Below are positions 40,943 to 49,002 of a DNA stretch of 64,000 nucleotides, piece after piece; positions within the stretch are counted from its first letter, which is position 1, and each line of letters opens with the position of its first letter. Below the pieces are notes generated by a model, which worked only from the letters and a program-made list of their open reading frames with translations, had not been told where the DNA came from and did no database searches. Source of the DNA: Bin87 sp965220105 (GTDB lineage: Bacteria; Chloroflexota; Dehalococcoidia; Lucifugimonadales; UBA3495); contig OZ244811.1 in the NCBI GenBank assembly GCA_965220105.1, positions 2,170,001 to 2,234,000 on the forward strand. The letters run 5' to 3'. The position numbers and the translations under genes are program-made.

Positions 40943-42013
40943 TTAGAGGTCGTAGTGGGTGCGGGCGGCGGCCTGGAGGGGGTCGTCCTGCTGGAAGAGG
41001 TCAGGGTGTTTCCCGCGAGCGAGGGCCAAATGGTAGGTGAATAGCTGCAACGGTACCACGCTGACGATAGGCATGATTTCCGGCGGGCAATCTGGCAGCG
41101 AGAAGATACTGGCGCCGGTGGCGGCAACCGCCGGGTCTGGCTGGCTCATCAAGGCCCACACCGGAGCGCCCAGCTCACGGGCGGCCAAAGCCAGGTTTAG
41201 CGTGCGGCCCCGGTCGTCGCCGGACGGGGCGATGAGGGTCAGCAGGCAGTCGGCGTCCAGGGAGCAGAAGGGGCCGTGCAGCAGCTGCTCCGTCTGGAAA
41301 CCCTCGCAGTCGGCGCGGCTGGTCTCCTTGATTTTGAGGGCGACCTCGTAGGCGTTGGCGCGGTTGCCGCCCCAGCCGGCGGAGATGAACCGGCGTTGTG
41401 ATTGATTTTCGACCGCAATCTGTCTGATGTCGTCTTCGGCGGCCACCACTTGCGACACGAGGGATGGCAACGCGTCGACGCCGTTGGCGTCAGCGTAGCC
41501 GGCCATGCTGCGATTGAGCATGGCGATGACTGAAAGTGCGGTGGTGTAGCTGACGGTGAAAGCCGACGATATCTCTGGCGAGACGGTGTGGATCATCCGG
41601 TCGGCCACCTGGATGCGGGGCCCGGGCGCGGTGGAGGTGATGGCGACGGTGTAGGCGCCGGCAGAGATGGCGTGGTCAAGGGCGTCGTAGGAGGACCGCT
41701 TGGTGCCCCGGTGGCTGAAGACGATGACGGCATCTTCTGGCGTAACCCGAGGCGGCGCGGTGCAGAACTCGAAGGAGTTGCAAGCGAAAGTCTCCGGGCC
41801 AGCCTTGAGCATCTGCTGGGCGGCCAGGGCGGCGTGCCATGAGGTGCCGATGCCCACCAGGTAGATGCGGCGGCGATTAGCCAACGTCGCCGCAACCTCG
41901 TCGCAAACGTCCTGCTGGCTGTCCAGCACCGAAGCGATGGCGTCGGGTTGGGACACGATGGCGTCGTACATGTGGTAGGGATGCGAGGTGCGGGGGATGG
42001 CGGCAGTGGTCAT
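40943..42013 (-). CDS. SIS-domain sugar isomerase/deglycase-like protein (GlmS C-terminal type)
   Basis: ATG at 42013 is the likely start; an upstream in-frame ATG would add 44 unrelated residues. The 356-aa protein has two SIS domains: residues about 30-170 (VGIGTSWHAALAAQQML, SHRGTKRSSYDAL) and 190-330 (GWGGNRANAYEVALKIKETSRADCEGFQTEQLLHGPF). This second segment matches the GlmS/AgaS active-site region. The glutaminase domain of GlmS is absent, so it probably acts on a sugar phosphate or fructosamine-like compound. No operon partner. Confidence 0.8.
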   Translation of the reverse strand: MTTAAIPRTSHPYHMYDAIVSQPDAIASVLDSQQDVCDEVAATLANRRRIYLVGIGTSWHAALAAQQMLKAGPETFACNSFEFCTAPPRVTPEDAVIVFSHRGTKRSSYDALDHAISAGAYTVAITSTAPGPRIQVADRMIHTVSPEISSAFTVSYTTALSVIAMLNRSMAGYADANGVDALPSLVSQVVAAEDDIRQIAVENQSQRRFISAGWGGNRANAYEVALKIKETSRADCEGFQTEQLLHGPFCSLDADCLLTLIAPSGDDRGRTLNLALAARELGAPVWALMSQPDPAVAATGASIFSLPDCPPEIMPIVSVVPLQLFTYHLALARGKHPDLFQQDDPLQAAARTHYDL

Positions 42014-42187
42014 GGTGCGATACGCCCTTTGAAGGTGGAAAAGCAGGAGTTTCTGAGATGGCGAGTCTTTCGTGCTGATAGAATGATAACAGGGAAGGTG
42101 ATCAATCGTTCCTCCTACCAGACAGGAACGCACGACTGATGCCATTCATAAGGCAGCTGCAGCACCAGGCGCGAGAGGAGAACAGCA

Positions 42188-42442
42188 GTGGCGATCGTTA
42201 CCGTTGGTTTATCGGAGCAGACCGAGAACATGCTGAAACGGAGGGCGGCCGAACACCGTCGATCTCTGGAAGGAGAGATATCGTATATTCTCGATCAGGC
42301 GGTAGCGGTGGACTACGCCACTCAGCAGGAATCGTTCCTCGAAATGTCGCGTGAGGTACGTAAATTGACGGAGGAACGTCCTCAGACTCCTTCGGAAAAA
42401 TTGATCCGCGAGGACCGGGATAACCGCGACCGCAATGTGTGA
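42188..42442 (+). CDS. Ribbon-helix-helix antitoxin (FitA-like)
   Basis: The 84-aa protein begins with a beta strand (IVTVGLSEQTENMLKRRA) and two helices (SLEGEISYILDQAV), the ribbon-helix-helix DNA-binding fold of FitA/VapB antitoxins. The charged C-terminal half probably wraps the toxin. It overlaps the PIN toxin gene by one base (TGATG at 42440-42444), the standard antitoxin-toxin arrangement, and should autoregulate the operon. Confidence 0.85.
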   Translation: MAIVTVGLSEQTENMLKRRAAEHRRSLEGEISYILDQAVAVDYATQQESFLEMSREVRKLTEERPQTPSEKLIREDRDNRDRNV

Positions 42443-42867
42443 TGTTAATAGTTGTGGATGCATCCGTGGCTGTCAAATGGTTGGTAACCGAGGAGGGTTC
42501 CAGCAAGGCAGAACAACTGCTCGGTCGCGGGCATGCCTTGCACGCACCGCGGTTAATGGCTGCTGAGATTCTCAATGCAGTGCGAAACAAGGAAAGGTCG
42601 GGGGAACTGACTCCACAGGACGCTATCGCCATAGGTAATCAAGCCCGGCATGTACCTGTATTGTGGGGCAACGATGAAGAGTTGGGGCCCGTGGCACTTC
42701 AATTGGCATTGGATTTACAGCATCCGATATATGACTGTATGTATTTGGCCCTCGCTCAACGTAACCGAGGCTTGGTGGTTACGGCTGATGCGCGATTTTT
42801 TGACTTGGTTTCAGCTTCTGTTTATGCCGGAATGATAGCCCGACTGGATGTATTCGAGCCTGGTTGA
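42442..42867 (+). CDS. PIN-domain ribonuclease toxin (VapC/FitB type)
   Basis: ATG 42442 lies inside the stop of the antitoxin gene. The 141-aa PIN domain has the acidic catalytic set: Asp in VVDASVAVKW, Glu in MAAEILNAV, Asp in IYDCMYLALA and Asp in VTADARFFDL. It should cleave RNA and be inhibited by the antitoxin. Confidence 0.9.
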   Translation: MLIVVDASVAVKWLVTEEGSSKAEQLLGRGHALHAPRLMAAEILNAVRNKERSGELTPQDAIAIGNQARHVPVLWGNDEELGPVALQLALDLQHPIYDCMYLALAQRNRGLVVTADARFFDLVSASVYAGMIARLDVFEPG

Positions 42868-42963
42868 TCCCAAGGGTAAAACTTCCAACCGCCGGCCACC
42901 TGGAACCCCCTGTGTTATGATTGCGCTGCCAACGGCGGAGGCTACATAACCTGCGCCTACCGC

Positions 42964-43001
42964 TCTAAAAACATGCGACAGGTCTAAAAACATGCGACAG
43001 G
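42964..43001. repeat. 19-bp perfect tandem duplication upstream of an amidohydrolase gene
   Basis: TCTAAAAACATGCGACAGG occurs at 42964-42982 and again at 42983-43001; the second copy runs into the AGGAGG ribosome site of the gene at 43012. Confidence 0.95.
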
Positions 43002-43011
43002 AGGCTTGATT

Positions 43012-44040
43012 ATGCCATTCGGCGGCAATGACTGGCACGCGCTCCGACAGGAAGAGACGCTGGAGCCGGAGATCCCCATCTGCGACCCGCACCATCACTT
43101 CTGGGACTTCCGCACCGAGCGGATTCCCTACCAGCGTTACCTGCTCCACGAGCTGGCCGACGACATCAACAGCGGCCACAACGTCACCTCCACCGTTTTC
43201 GTCGAGGCCAGGTCGATGTACCGCTCCACGGGCCCGGAGGAGATGCGTCCGGTGGGCGAGGTTGAGTTCGTGCAGGGACTGGCGGCAGCGTCGGCCAACG
43301 GGCTGTACGGCTCCGGTCGGGCGGCGGCGTCCATCGTGGGCCACGCCAACCTGAACCTGGGCGACAACGTAAAACCGGTGCTGGAAGCGCTACAGGCGGC
43401 CAGCCCCAACCGGTTCCGCGGCATCCGCCACTCGGTCACCTGGGACCCCCATCCCGAGATTGAAAACACCGCCGCCCACAACATGCCGCAACAACTGGCC
43501 AGCGATAACTTCCGGGCCGGCGCCCGGGCGCTGGCGAGTATGGGCCTGACGCTGGAAGGCTGGATGTATTTCCCGCAGATGCCGGAACTGGCGGAGTTCG
43601 CCAAGGCCATTCCCGACCTGACCATCATTCTGAACCACATTGGCGGGCTGCTGCGCGTCGGCCCCTACGCCAACAACGACGAGGAAGTGCTGGACACCTG
43701 GCGCAAGGGCATCACCGCCGCCGCGTCCGCTCCCAACGTGGTGATCAAGCTGGGCGGCATCGGTATGCCCCGCACGGGTTTTGACTGGCACGAACGCGCG
43801 GTACCGGCCAGCTCGGAAGAACTGGCCGAAGGGATGGCGCCCTTCATGCACCACTGCATCGAGCAGTTCGGGCCGGACCGGTGCATGTTCGAGAGCAACT
43901 TCCCGGTGGACAAGGTCTCCTATTCTTACAACGTGATGTACAACGCCTTCAAGCGGCTGTCCCGGGAATACTCTCCCACCGAACGGGCGGCCATGTTCCA
44001 CGATACCGCGGTGCGGGTGTACAGCGTGGACGAGACCTAA
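43012..44040 (+). CDS. Amidohydrolase-2 family hydrolase, copy 1
   Basis: ATG 43012 follows AGGAGG by eight bases. The 342-aa TIM-barrel hydrolase starts IPICDPHHHFWD, the HxH metal motif of the PDC hydrolase/fuconolactonase-like branch. It has LNHIGG near residue 200 and the CMFESNFPVDKVS segment, whose Asp should bind metal. Such enzymes open lactones or decarboxylate acids. Closely related to the gene at 44106, 65 bases downstream. A TATGAT box at 42916-42921 may be its -10. Substrate unknown. Confidence 0.85.
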   Translation: MPFGGNDWHALRQEETLEPEIPICDPHHHFWDFRTERIPYQRYLLHELADDINSGHNVTSTVFVEARSMYRSTGPEEMRPVGEVEFVQGLAAASANGLYGSGRAAASIVGHANLNLGDNVKPVLEALQAASPNRFRGIRHSVTWDPHPEIENTAAHNMPQQLASDNFRAGARALASMGLTLEGWMYFPQMPELAEFAKAIPDLTIILNHIGGLLRVGPYANNDEEVLDTWRKGITAAASAPNVVIKLGGIGMPRTGFDWHERAVPASSEELAEGMAPFMHHCIEQFGPDRCMFESNFPVDKVSYSYNVMYNAFKRLSREYSPTERAAMFHDTAVRVYSVDET

Positions 44041-44105
44041 CCGACCGATAATTCCGGCATCTGACCCGCGACTCTTCGACGGGGTTCGACCAAGGAGGCA
44101 GAATC

Positions 44106-45125
44106 ATGGCGGCACCGATCAACGACTGGCTGGCGCAGAATGTTGAGCCGACGCTGGAACCAGATTTACCCATCTGCGACCCGCACCATCACTTTTGGGA
44201 TCAGCGGCCCGATCGGGTGGAACCCCGATACATGCTGGACGAGCTCCTGGCCGACACGGGCAGTGGCCACAACATAGTCTCCACGGTGTTCGTGGAGGCC
44301 CGGTCAATGTACCAGGACGGCGCTTCGGACGAGCTGCGTCCCGTTGGCGAGGTGGAATTCGTGCAGGGCATTGCCGCCCAGAGCGCCAGCGGCATCTACG
44401 GCGACACCCGCGCTGCTCACGGTATCGTGGGCCATGCCAACCTGCACCTCGGCGCAAACGTCCGTCCGGTCCTGGAGGCGCTGCGGGCGGCCAGCCCCAA
44501 CCGGTTCAGCGGCATCCGCCACGGCGTGGGCTGGGACCCGCACCCGGAGGTTGCCAGCGCCGGGGCGTACCCGTTTCCGAACCAGCTGGCCAGCGAGGAC
44601 TACCGCGCCGGCGCCCGGGTGTTGGCCGAGATGAACATGTCCCTGGACGTGTCGTGTCTGCACCCGCAGTTGCCCGAGGTGGCCGACTTTGCCCGCGCGG
44701 TGCCCAACCTGACCATCGTTTTGAATCACGTCGGCGGTCTGATGCGAACCGGCCCCTACGCTGCCAATCCGGACGAGACCATGGCCAACTGGCGCAGCGG
44801 TATCGCGGCGGCGGCTTCGGCGCCCAACGTCGTCCTGAAGCTGGGCGGCGTCGGGATGCCCCGCACCGGCTTCGACTGGCACGAGCGGTCGACGCCGGTG
44901 GGTTCGGAGGAAGTGGCGGTGTCGATTGACCCCATCATGCGATACTGCATCGAGCAGTTCGGGCCCAGTCGGTGCATGTTCGAGAGCAACTTCCCGGTGG
45001 ACAAGGAGTCGTTCTCCTACCACGTGATGTGGAACGCGTTCAAGCGGATGTCGGCGGATTTCTCGGCCAGCGAACGGGCGGATATGTTCCACGGCTGCGC
45101 GGCGCGGGCGTATCGGCTGGGTTAA
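44106..45125 (+). CDS. Amidohydrolase-2 family hydrolase, copy 2
   Basis: The 339-aa protein is parallel in sequence to copy 1 throughout: LPICDPHHHFWDQ, STVFVEARSMY, VGHANLHLGANVRPVLEALR, LNHVGGLMRTGPYA, GMPRTGFDWHER, CMFESNFPVDKES. AAGGAGG precedes the start. Conservation of all metal residues in both suggests both are active. They were probably created by tandem duplication and have since diverged, perhaps for related substrates. Confidence 0.85.
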   Translation: MAAPINDWLAQNVEPTLEPDLPICDPHHHFWDQRPDRVEPRYMLDELLADTGSGHNIVSTVFVEARSMYQDGASDELRPVGEVEFVQGIAAQSASGIYGDTRAAHGIVGHANLHLGANVRPVLEALRAASPNRFSGIRHGVGWDPHPEVASAGAYPFPNQLASEDYRAGARVLAEMNMSLDVSCLHPQLPEVADFARAVPNLTIVLNHVGGLMRTGPYAANPDETMANWRSGIAAAASAPNVVLKLGGVGMPRTGFDWHERSTPVGSEEVAVSIDPIMRYCIEQFGPSRCMFESNFPVDKESFSYHVMWNAFKRMSADFSASERADMFHGCAARAYRLG

Positions 45126-45140
45126 CCTGGTTGCCCAATT

Positions 45141-45280
45141 TTCACCCTCACCCCGCGTCTGTTCCATCGGGGGAGCGGGGGCGGCCCTCACCCTAACCCT
45201 CTCCCAGGGGGAGAGGGGACCAGACGGCAAGCCCCAAAAAGCCCCTCGCCCGCCGGGAGAGGGGTTGGGGTGAGGGCTTT
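45141..45280. repeat. Cluster of three family A palindromes
   Basis: Three successive C-rich/G-rich palindromes (near 45145-45182, 45184-45218 and 45241-45278) fill the gap before the methyltransferase gene, in contact with its possible upstream start. Confidence 0.7.
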
Positions 45281-45361
45281 ATGAATTTATCGGAACGTGA
45301 GCAGGTCGTTTTTCCGGCACGGACTGGGGAGATGGCGCTCATGAGGAGGTTGAACTTGGCG

Positions 45362-46021
45362 ATGGACCCACGGAGTTTCCCCCCGGAGTTTTTCCAGCGG
45401 GAGGACGAAAGCAACGACGCCGAGTTTTACACGATGCCCCGTCTGGTAGTGCACATAGACGATGGGGCGATCCATGCGGTGGGGCAGATGTTCCGGAGGC
45501 TGATACCGGAACAGGCCGAAGTGTTGGACCTGATGAGCAGCTGGCGTACCCATTGGCCGGAAGACCATCCCCGGAGCCGCATCGTCGGCCTGGGGATGAA
45601 CGCAGCGGAGATGGCCGACAACCCGCAGCTTGCCGAATATCTGCTGAAGGACATCAACGTTGACCCGTTGCTGCCATTTGACGACGAGTCATTCGACGCT
45701 GTGGTCATCACGGTGTCGGTGCAGTACCTGGTTCACCCGCTGGAGGTATTCTCCGAGGTTTCTCGGGTGTTGCGATCCGGGGGCGTTTTCATCGTGAGCT
45801 TCTCCAACCGCTGCTTCCCGACCAAGGCGGTGCGGGTGTGGCGGTCCACCAGCGACGAAGACCACATCGAGCTGGTAGCGTCTTACATGCACCACGCCGG
45901 CGGGCTAGCCGGCGTGCGCGGAGGGTTGGCCAACGCCGACGACTCGCCGCCGGCGGACCCGCTGTTTGCGGTGTTTAGTTACAAGGGACCGGAGCCGGAG
46001 CCGCGAGAGACTGGCGTGTAG
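45362..46021 (+). CDS. SAM-dependent methyltransferase (class I, Methyltransf_11-like)
   Basis: ATG 45362 (MDPRSFPPEFFQRED) is taken as start because AGGAGG lies 12 bases upstream; an ATG at 45281 touches the repeat and lacks a ribosome site. The product (219 aa) has VLDLMSSWRTHWP in place of the usual glycine-rich loop, then RIVGLGMNAAEM, LPFDDESFDAVVITVSVQYL and SEVSRVLRSGGVFIVSFSN, typical motifs of this fold. The unusual loop 1 is shared with a known subset of this family, I believe. Substrate unknown. Confidence 0.75.
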   Translation: MDPRSFPPEFFQREDESNDAEFYTMPRLVVHIDDGAIHAVGQMFRRLIPEQAEVLDLMSSWRTHWPEDHPRSRIVGLGMNAAEMADNPQLAEYLLKDINVDPLLPFDDESFDAVVITVSVQYLVHPLEVFSEVSRVLRSGGVFIVSFSNRCFPTKAVRVWRSTSDEDHIELVASYMHHAGGLAGVRGGLANADDSPPADPLFAVFSYKGPEPEPRETGV

Positions 46022-46073
46022 TAAACTGATTGAAAAGATTTCTTGCCAGTAAACGCGTCAAAGGAGTATTAAA

Positions 46074-46700
46074 TTGAGCGGCGTGTTCGTGTATTGGGAT
46101 AACTCCAACATATTCCACGAAACGAAGCGCATTGCCGAAGAAGGCGAAGGAACACCCGGGGCGCGTTACCTTGTGCGGGTGAAGTTTGACAGTCTCCTGG
46201 ACTTGGCATTGGCGGGACGTCCGTTGGAAAAAGCCGTAGCAGCCGGGTCTGTGCCTCCCGAGATGCGGTCGCTATGGAACAGGCTTGAAAATCAGGGCGT
46301 AGAAGTGCGGCTATTTGACCGCGGTGAAACTACCCGTGGCGAACAGGATATGCCCGACCGGATTCTGCAATTGCGGATGCTTGAGGATGCCCTTGATTAC
46401 AACGGCGACCCGGGGACTGTCGTGCTGTTAACCGGCGATGGAGCTGGCTACGTCGAAGGGCAAGGTTTTCACAGCACCCTCGAGAGGATGCACAACCGTT
46501 CCTGGAAGGTAGAGGTGTTATCGTGGGCTCATTCCTGCAATCGTGGGATGCGCCTATGGACTGAGGAAAATGGCGTCTTCATTCCGCTGGACGATCACTA
46601 CGAAGCTATCACGTTCCGGGAACCATCAAGGATTGGGCATGAGTTCGCTCCCGAGCGCCCTGCTGCGGACTTGGATCTAACGAGTCGCCAGATGGCATAA
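46074..46700 (+). CDS. NYN-domain (PIN-like) protein
   Basis: TTG 46074 is seven bases after AAGGAG. The 208-aa protein begins VFVYWDNSNIFHET, the signature Asp-Asn of NYN/LabA-like nucleases, with later acidic residues (EQDMPDRILQLRML, VLLTGDGAGYVEGQGF, VEVLSWAHSCNRGMRLW). These form the metal site of the PIN-like fold, which usually acts on RNA. The last 30 residues are poorly conserved. It is not next to a toxin-antitoxin partner. The gap 46701-46887 to the convergent nadE gene contains nothing recognised. Confidence 0.75.
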   Translation: MSGVFVYWDNSNIFHETKRIAEEGEGTPGARYLVRVKFDSLLDLALAGRPLEKAVAAGSVPPEMRSLWNRLENQGVEVRLFDRGETTRGEQDMPDRILQLRMLEDALDYNGDPGTVVLLTGDGAGYVEGQGFHSTLERMHNRSWKVEVLSWAHSCNRGMRLWTEENGVFIPLDDHYEAITFREPSRIGHEFAPERPAADLDLTSRQMA

Positions 46701-46887
46701 CCCGTTGTAGCCGGTTCCAGTCCGCCACTTCGAGGATTATCCCAACAGATCGGAGGCGAAGTTGCTGGTCGCTGGTTGGATACCAGGTCATTGTTGACGA
46801 TGACAGGTAACTTGACGGCTCCCTGCATGTTGTGCAGGTCGTCGATGATGCCGGGCGCGCCGGCCGGGGAGTCGACGGCGCTGCCGG

Positions 46888-48642
46888 CTAGGCCGGGGTC
46901 GCCGGGCGGTAGCGGTTGATGATGGGCAAACGACGGTCTTTGCCGAACGCCCGCGGTGTTATCTTCACCCCGGGCGGAGCCTGGCGCCGTTTGTACTCGT
47001 TGCGGTCAACGGCGGACATCACCTGGCGCACCCAATCAGGATGATGGCCCATCGCGACCATGTCGGCGTAGCTGTAGTCGTCCTCTACGTAGGCCTTGAT
47101 GATCGGGTCCAGCTGCTCGTAGGGGGGCAGGGAGTCCTGGTCGGTTTGGTCGGGTCGCAACTCGGCGCTCGGCGGTTTGACCAGCACTTCGGTTGGGATT
47201 AGAGGCTGGCCGTTGTGGGTGCGTTCGTTACGCCAGCGGCACAGCTGATAAACCAGGGTCTTGGGAACGTCCTTTAGTACGGCGAATCCGCCGGCCATGT
47301 CGCCGTAGAGGGTTGCGTAGCCCATGGCCATTTCGCTCTTGTTGCCGGTGGTCAGCACAATCCACCCGAACTTGTTGGATATGGTCATGAGGACGTTGCC
47401 GCGGATGCGGGCCTGGACGTTCTCCTCGGCCACGTTGGGTTCAGTGCCGGCGAACCGTTCGGCGAGCATGTCGGTAAACGCCAGGTGCGCCGGTTCGATG
47501 GGCACGCGCCAGAGTTTGATCCCCAGGTTATCGGCCAGCCGTTGGGAATCGGCGATACTGCCCTCAGATGAGTAACGGGACGGCATGGTGACGCCGATCA
47601 CGTTGTCAGCGCCGAGCGCGTCGGCGGCGACGGTGGCGGTGAGCGCCGAGTCGACGCCGCCCGACAATCCGATCAAGGCGCGCTGGAATCCGGCTTTCCG
47701 GACGTAATCGCGGGTCCCCACCACCAGGGCCTGATACACCTCTTCCGTTTCGTCCAGTCCGGGATAGATCGGCGGTTTTGCCGGAAGATGCCGGTTGGAT
47801 AGGTGGTGCTCGGACAGGGGAATAACGTGGGAGTGTCCGACTTCGTGAAGAATGTTGGGGTTTTCCTTGCGGGGCCGCGGGTCGCGGAGGCGCTGCCGAA
47901 ACACCGATTCCACGTCCAGGTCCACTACGATAAGGCGGTCTTCGAAGGCGGGGCCGCGGGCGAGGACCGAACCGTCGGGGGCGCACACGACGCTGGCGCC
48001 ATCGAAGACCAGTTCGTCCTGACCTCCCACGGTGTTCAGGTAAGCGACGAAGACGCCGTTATCAGCGGCGCGGGTGGCGATCATGCGCTCGCGCTGGCTG
48101 GCCTTGCCGGCGTGAAAAGGCGAGGCGTTGATGTTGACGATGATCTCGGCGCCGGCGTCACGCTGCACGGCGATGGGCCCCACCGGGTACCAGATGTCCT
48201 CGCAGATGTTGACGCCTACCGACGTGCCGTTGATGACATATACCGGGCATACGTCACCGCGCTTGAAATAACGGTCTTCGTCGAACACGCCGTAGTTGGG
48301 CAGGTACATCTTGCGGTACCAGTCCACCAGGCGGCGGTCGTCGATGACGGCGGCGGCGTTGGCAATATCGTTACCTACCTCCACGCATCCAACCACGGCG
48401 GAGATTCCGCGGGTGGCGGCAGCGATCCGCTCCACGGCGGCCACATTATCGGCCAGGAAGGAGGGCTTGAAGAGCAGGTCTTCGGGCGGGTAACCGGTAA
48501 CGGCCAGTTCGGGAAAGGCCACCAGATCGGCGTGGGCAGTCCTGGCTTCATCAATTTGCTCGATGATGCGGGTGGTGTTTCCCGCGATGTCGCCCACCGT
48601 GGGGTTGAACTGGGCCAAGGCTAACCGGAACGTGCGTTGCAT
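46888..48642 (-). CDS. nadE: Glutamine-dependent NAD+ synthetase
   Basis: The start ATG 48642 sits six bases behind a TATAAT box; the extra 27 codons upstream are not family-like. The 584-aa protein has an N-terminal nitrilase-type glutaminase (LALAQFNPTVGD, FPELAVTGYPPEDLL, catalytic Cys147 in NICEDIWYP), then the ATP-pyrophosphatase domain with SGGVDS (327-332), MPSRYSSEGS and GNKSEMAMGYATLYGDMAGGF. It makes NAD from deamido-NAD, using glutamine. Full length and well conserved. The predicted transcript starts at the initiation codon (leaderless). Confidence 0.95.
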   Translation of the reverse strand: MQRTFRLALAQFNPTVGDIAGNTTRIIEQIDEARTAHADLVAFPELAVTGYPPEDLLFKPSFLADNVAAVERIAAATRGISAVVGCVEVGNDIANAAAVIDDRRLVDWYRKMYLPNYGVFDEDRYFKRGDVCPVYVINGTSVGVNICEDIWYPVGPIAVQRDAGAEIIVNINASPFHAGKASQRERMIATRAADNGVFVAYLNTVGGQDELVFDGASVVCAPDGSVLARGPAFEDRLIVVDLDVESVFRQRLRDPRPRKENPNILHEVGHSHVIPLSEHHLSNRHLPAKPPIYPGLDETEEVYQALVVGTRDYVRKAGFQRALIGLSGGVDSALTATVAADALGADNVIGVTMPSRYSSEGSIADSQRLADNLGIKLWRVPIEPAHLAFTDMLAERFAGTEPNVAEENVQARIRGNVLMTISNKFGWIVLTTGNKSEMAMGYATLYGDMAGGFAVLKDVPKTLVYQLCRWRNERTHNGQPLIPTEVLVKPPSAELRPDQTDQDSLPPYEQLDPIIKAYVEDDYSYADMVAMGHHPDWVRQVMSAVDRNEYKRRQAPPGVKITPRAFGKDRRLPIINRYRPATPA

Positions 48643-49002
48643 CGGCTTATTATAACGCAGCCGAGTGCGACGTTCCGTCCGTATCCACCGGGCCTTTCGA
48701 TTGCCCAATATCAGGAAGATCAACGGGGGTTACAACGCTGTTATTGCTAGCGAAGCGTGGCGATCCCGGTGGCCAACGAGTGCAGTACATGCACCGGGAT
48801 TGCCGCGTCGCTGCTCCCCTCGCGATGACAGGACGCCGGGCCGGTCTTGCGGCGACCGGGGAGGCCGGGGAGGTTCCTGCTATAATCGGCGGCGTTTCGC
48901 GTTGCCCGTGCGCCCGCCCTTCCGGTTTGTGATTTGTGTGGTTACGTCCCTTTTCCATCGGCCTGATATGGGCGACCCAGCGGGCTGGCACTGCGCCTGC
49001 TG
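48643..49002. other. Divergent intergenic region: nadE promoter, family B repeat, MFS promoter
   Basis: 48649-48654 is TATAAT on the minus strand, directly before the nadE ATG. 48739-48831 is a family B palindrome (GTTATTGCTAGCGAAGCG and CTCGCGATGACA arms). 48878-48886 is TGCTATAAT on the plus strand, an extended -10 about 116 bases before the MFS gene. No gene. Confidence 0.6.
48649..48654 (-). promoter_or_regulatory. -10 box of nadE, leaderless
   Basis: Minus strand TATAAT, followed by AAGCCG and then ATG at 48642. A start site seven bases beyond the box coincides with the initiation codon. -35 not obvious. Confidence 0.55.

Noticed and set aside
42014..42145. N-terminal extension of the SIS-domain protein
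   Set aside because: The sequence before MTTAAIP is not domain-like and contains the intergenic region to the toxin-antitoxin pair.
44075..44100. GGTTCGACC resembling a tRNA T-arm
   Set aside because: No acceptor stem, anticodon arm or CCA context; it is the leader of the second amidohydrolase gene.
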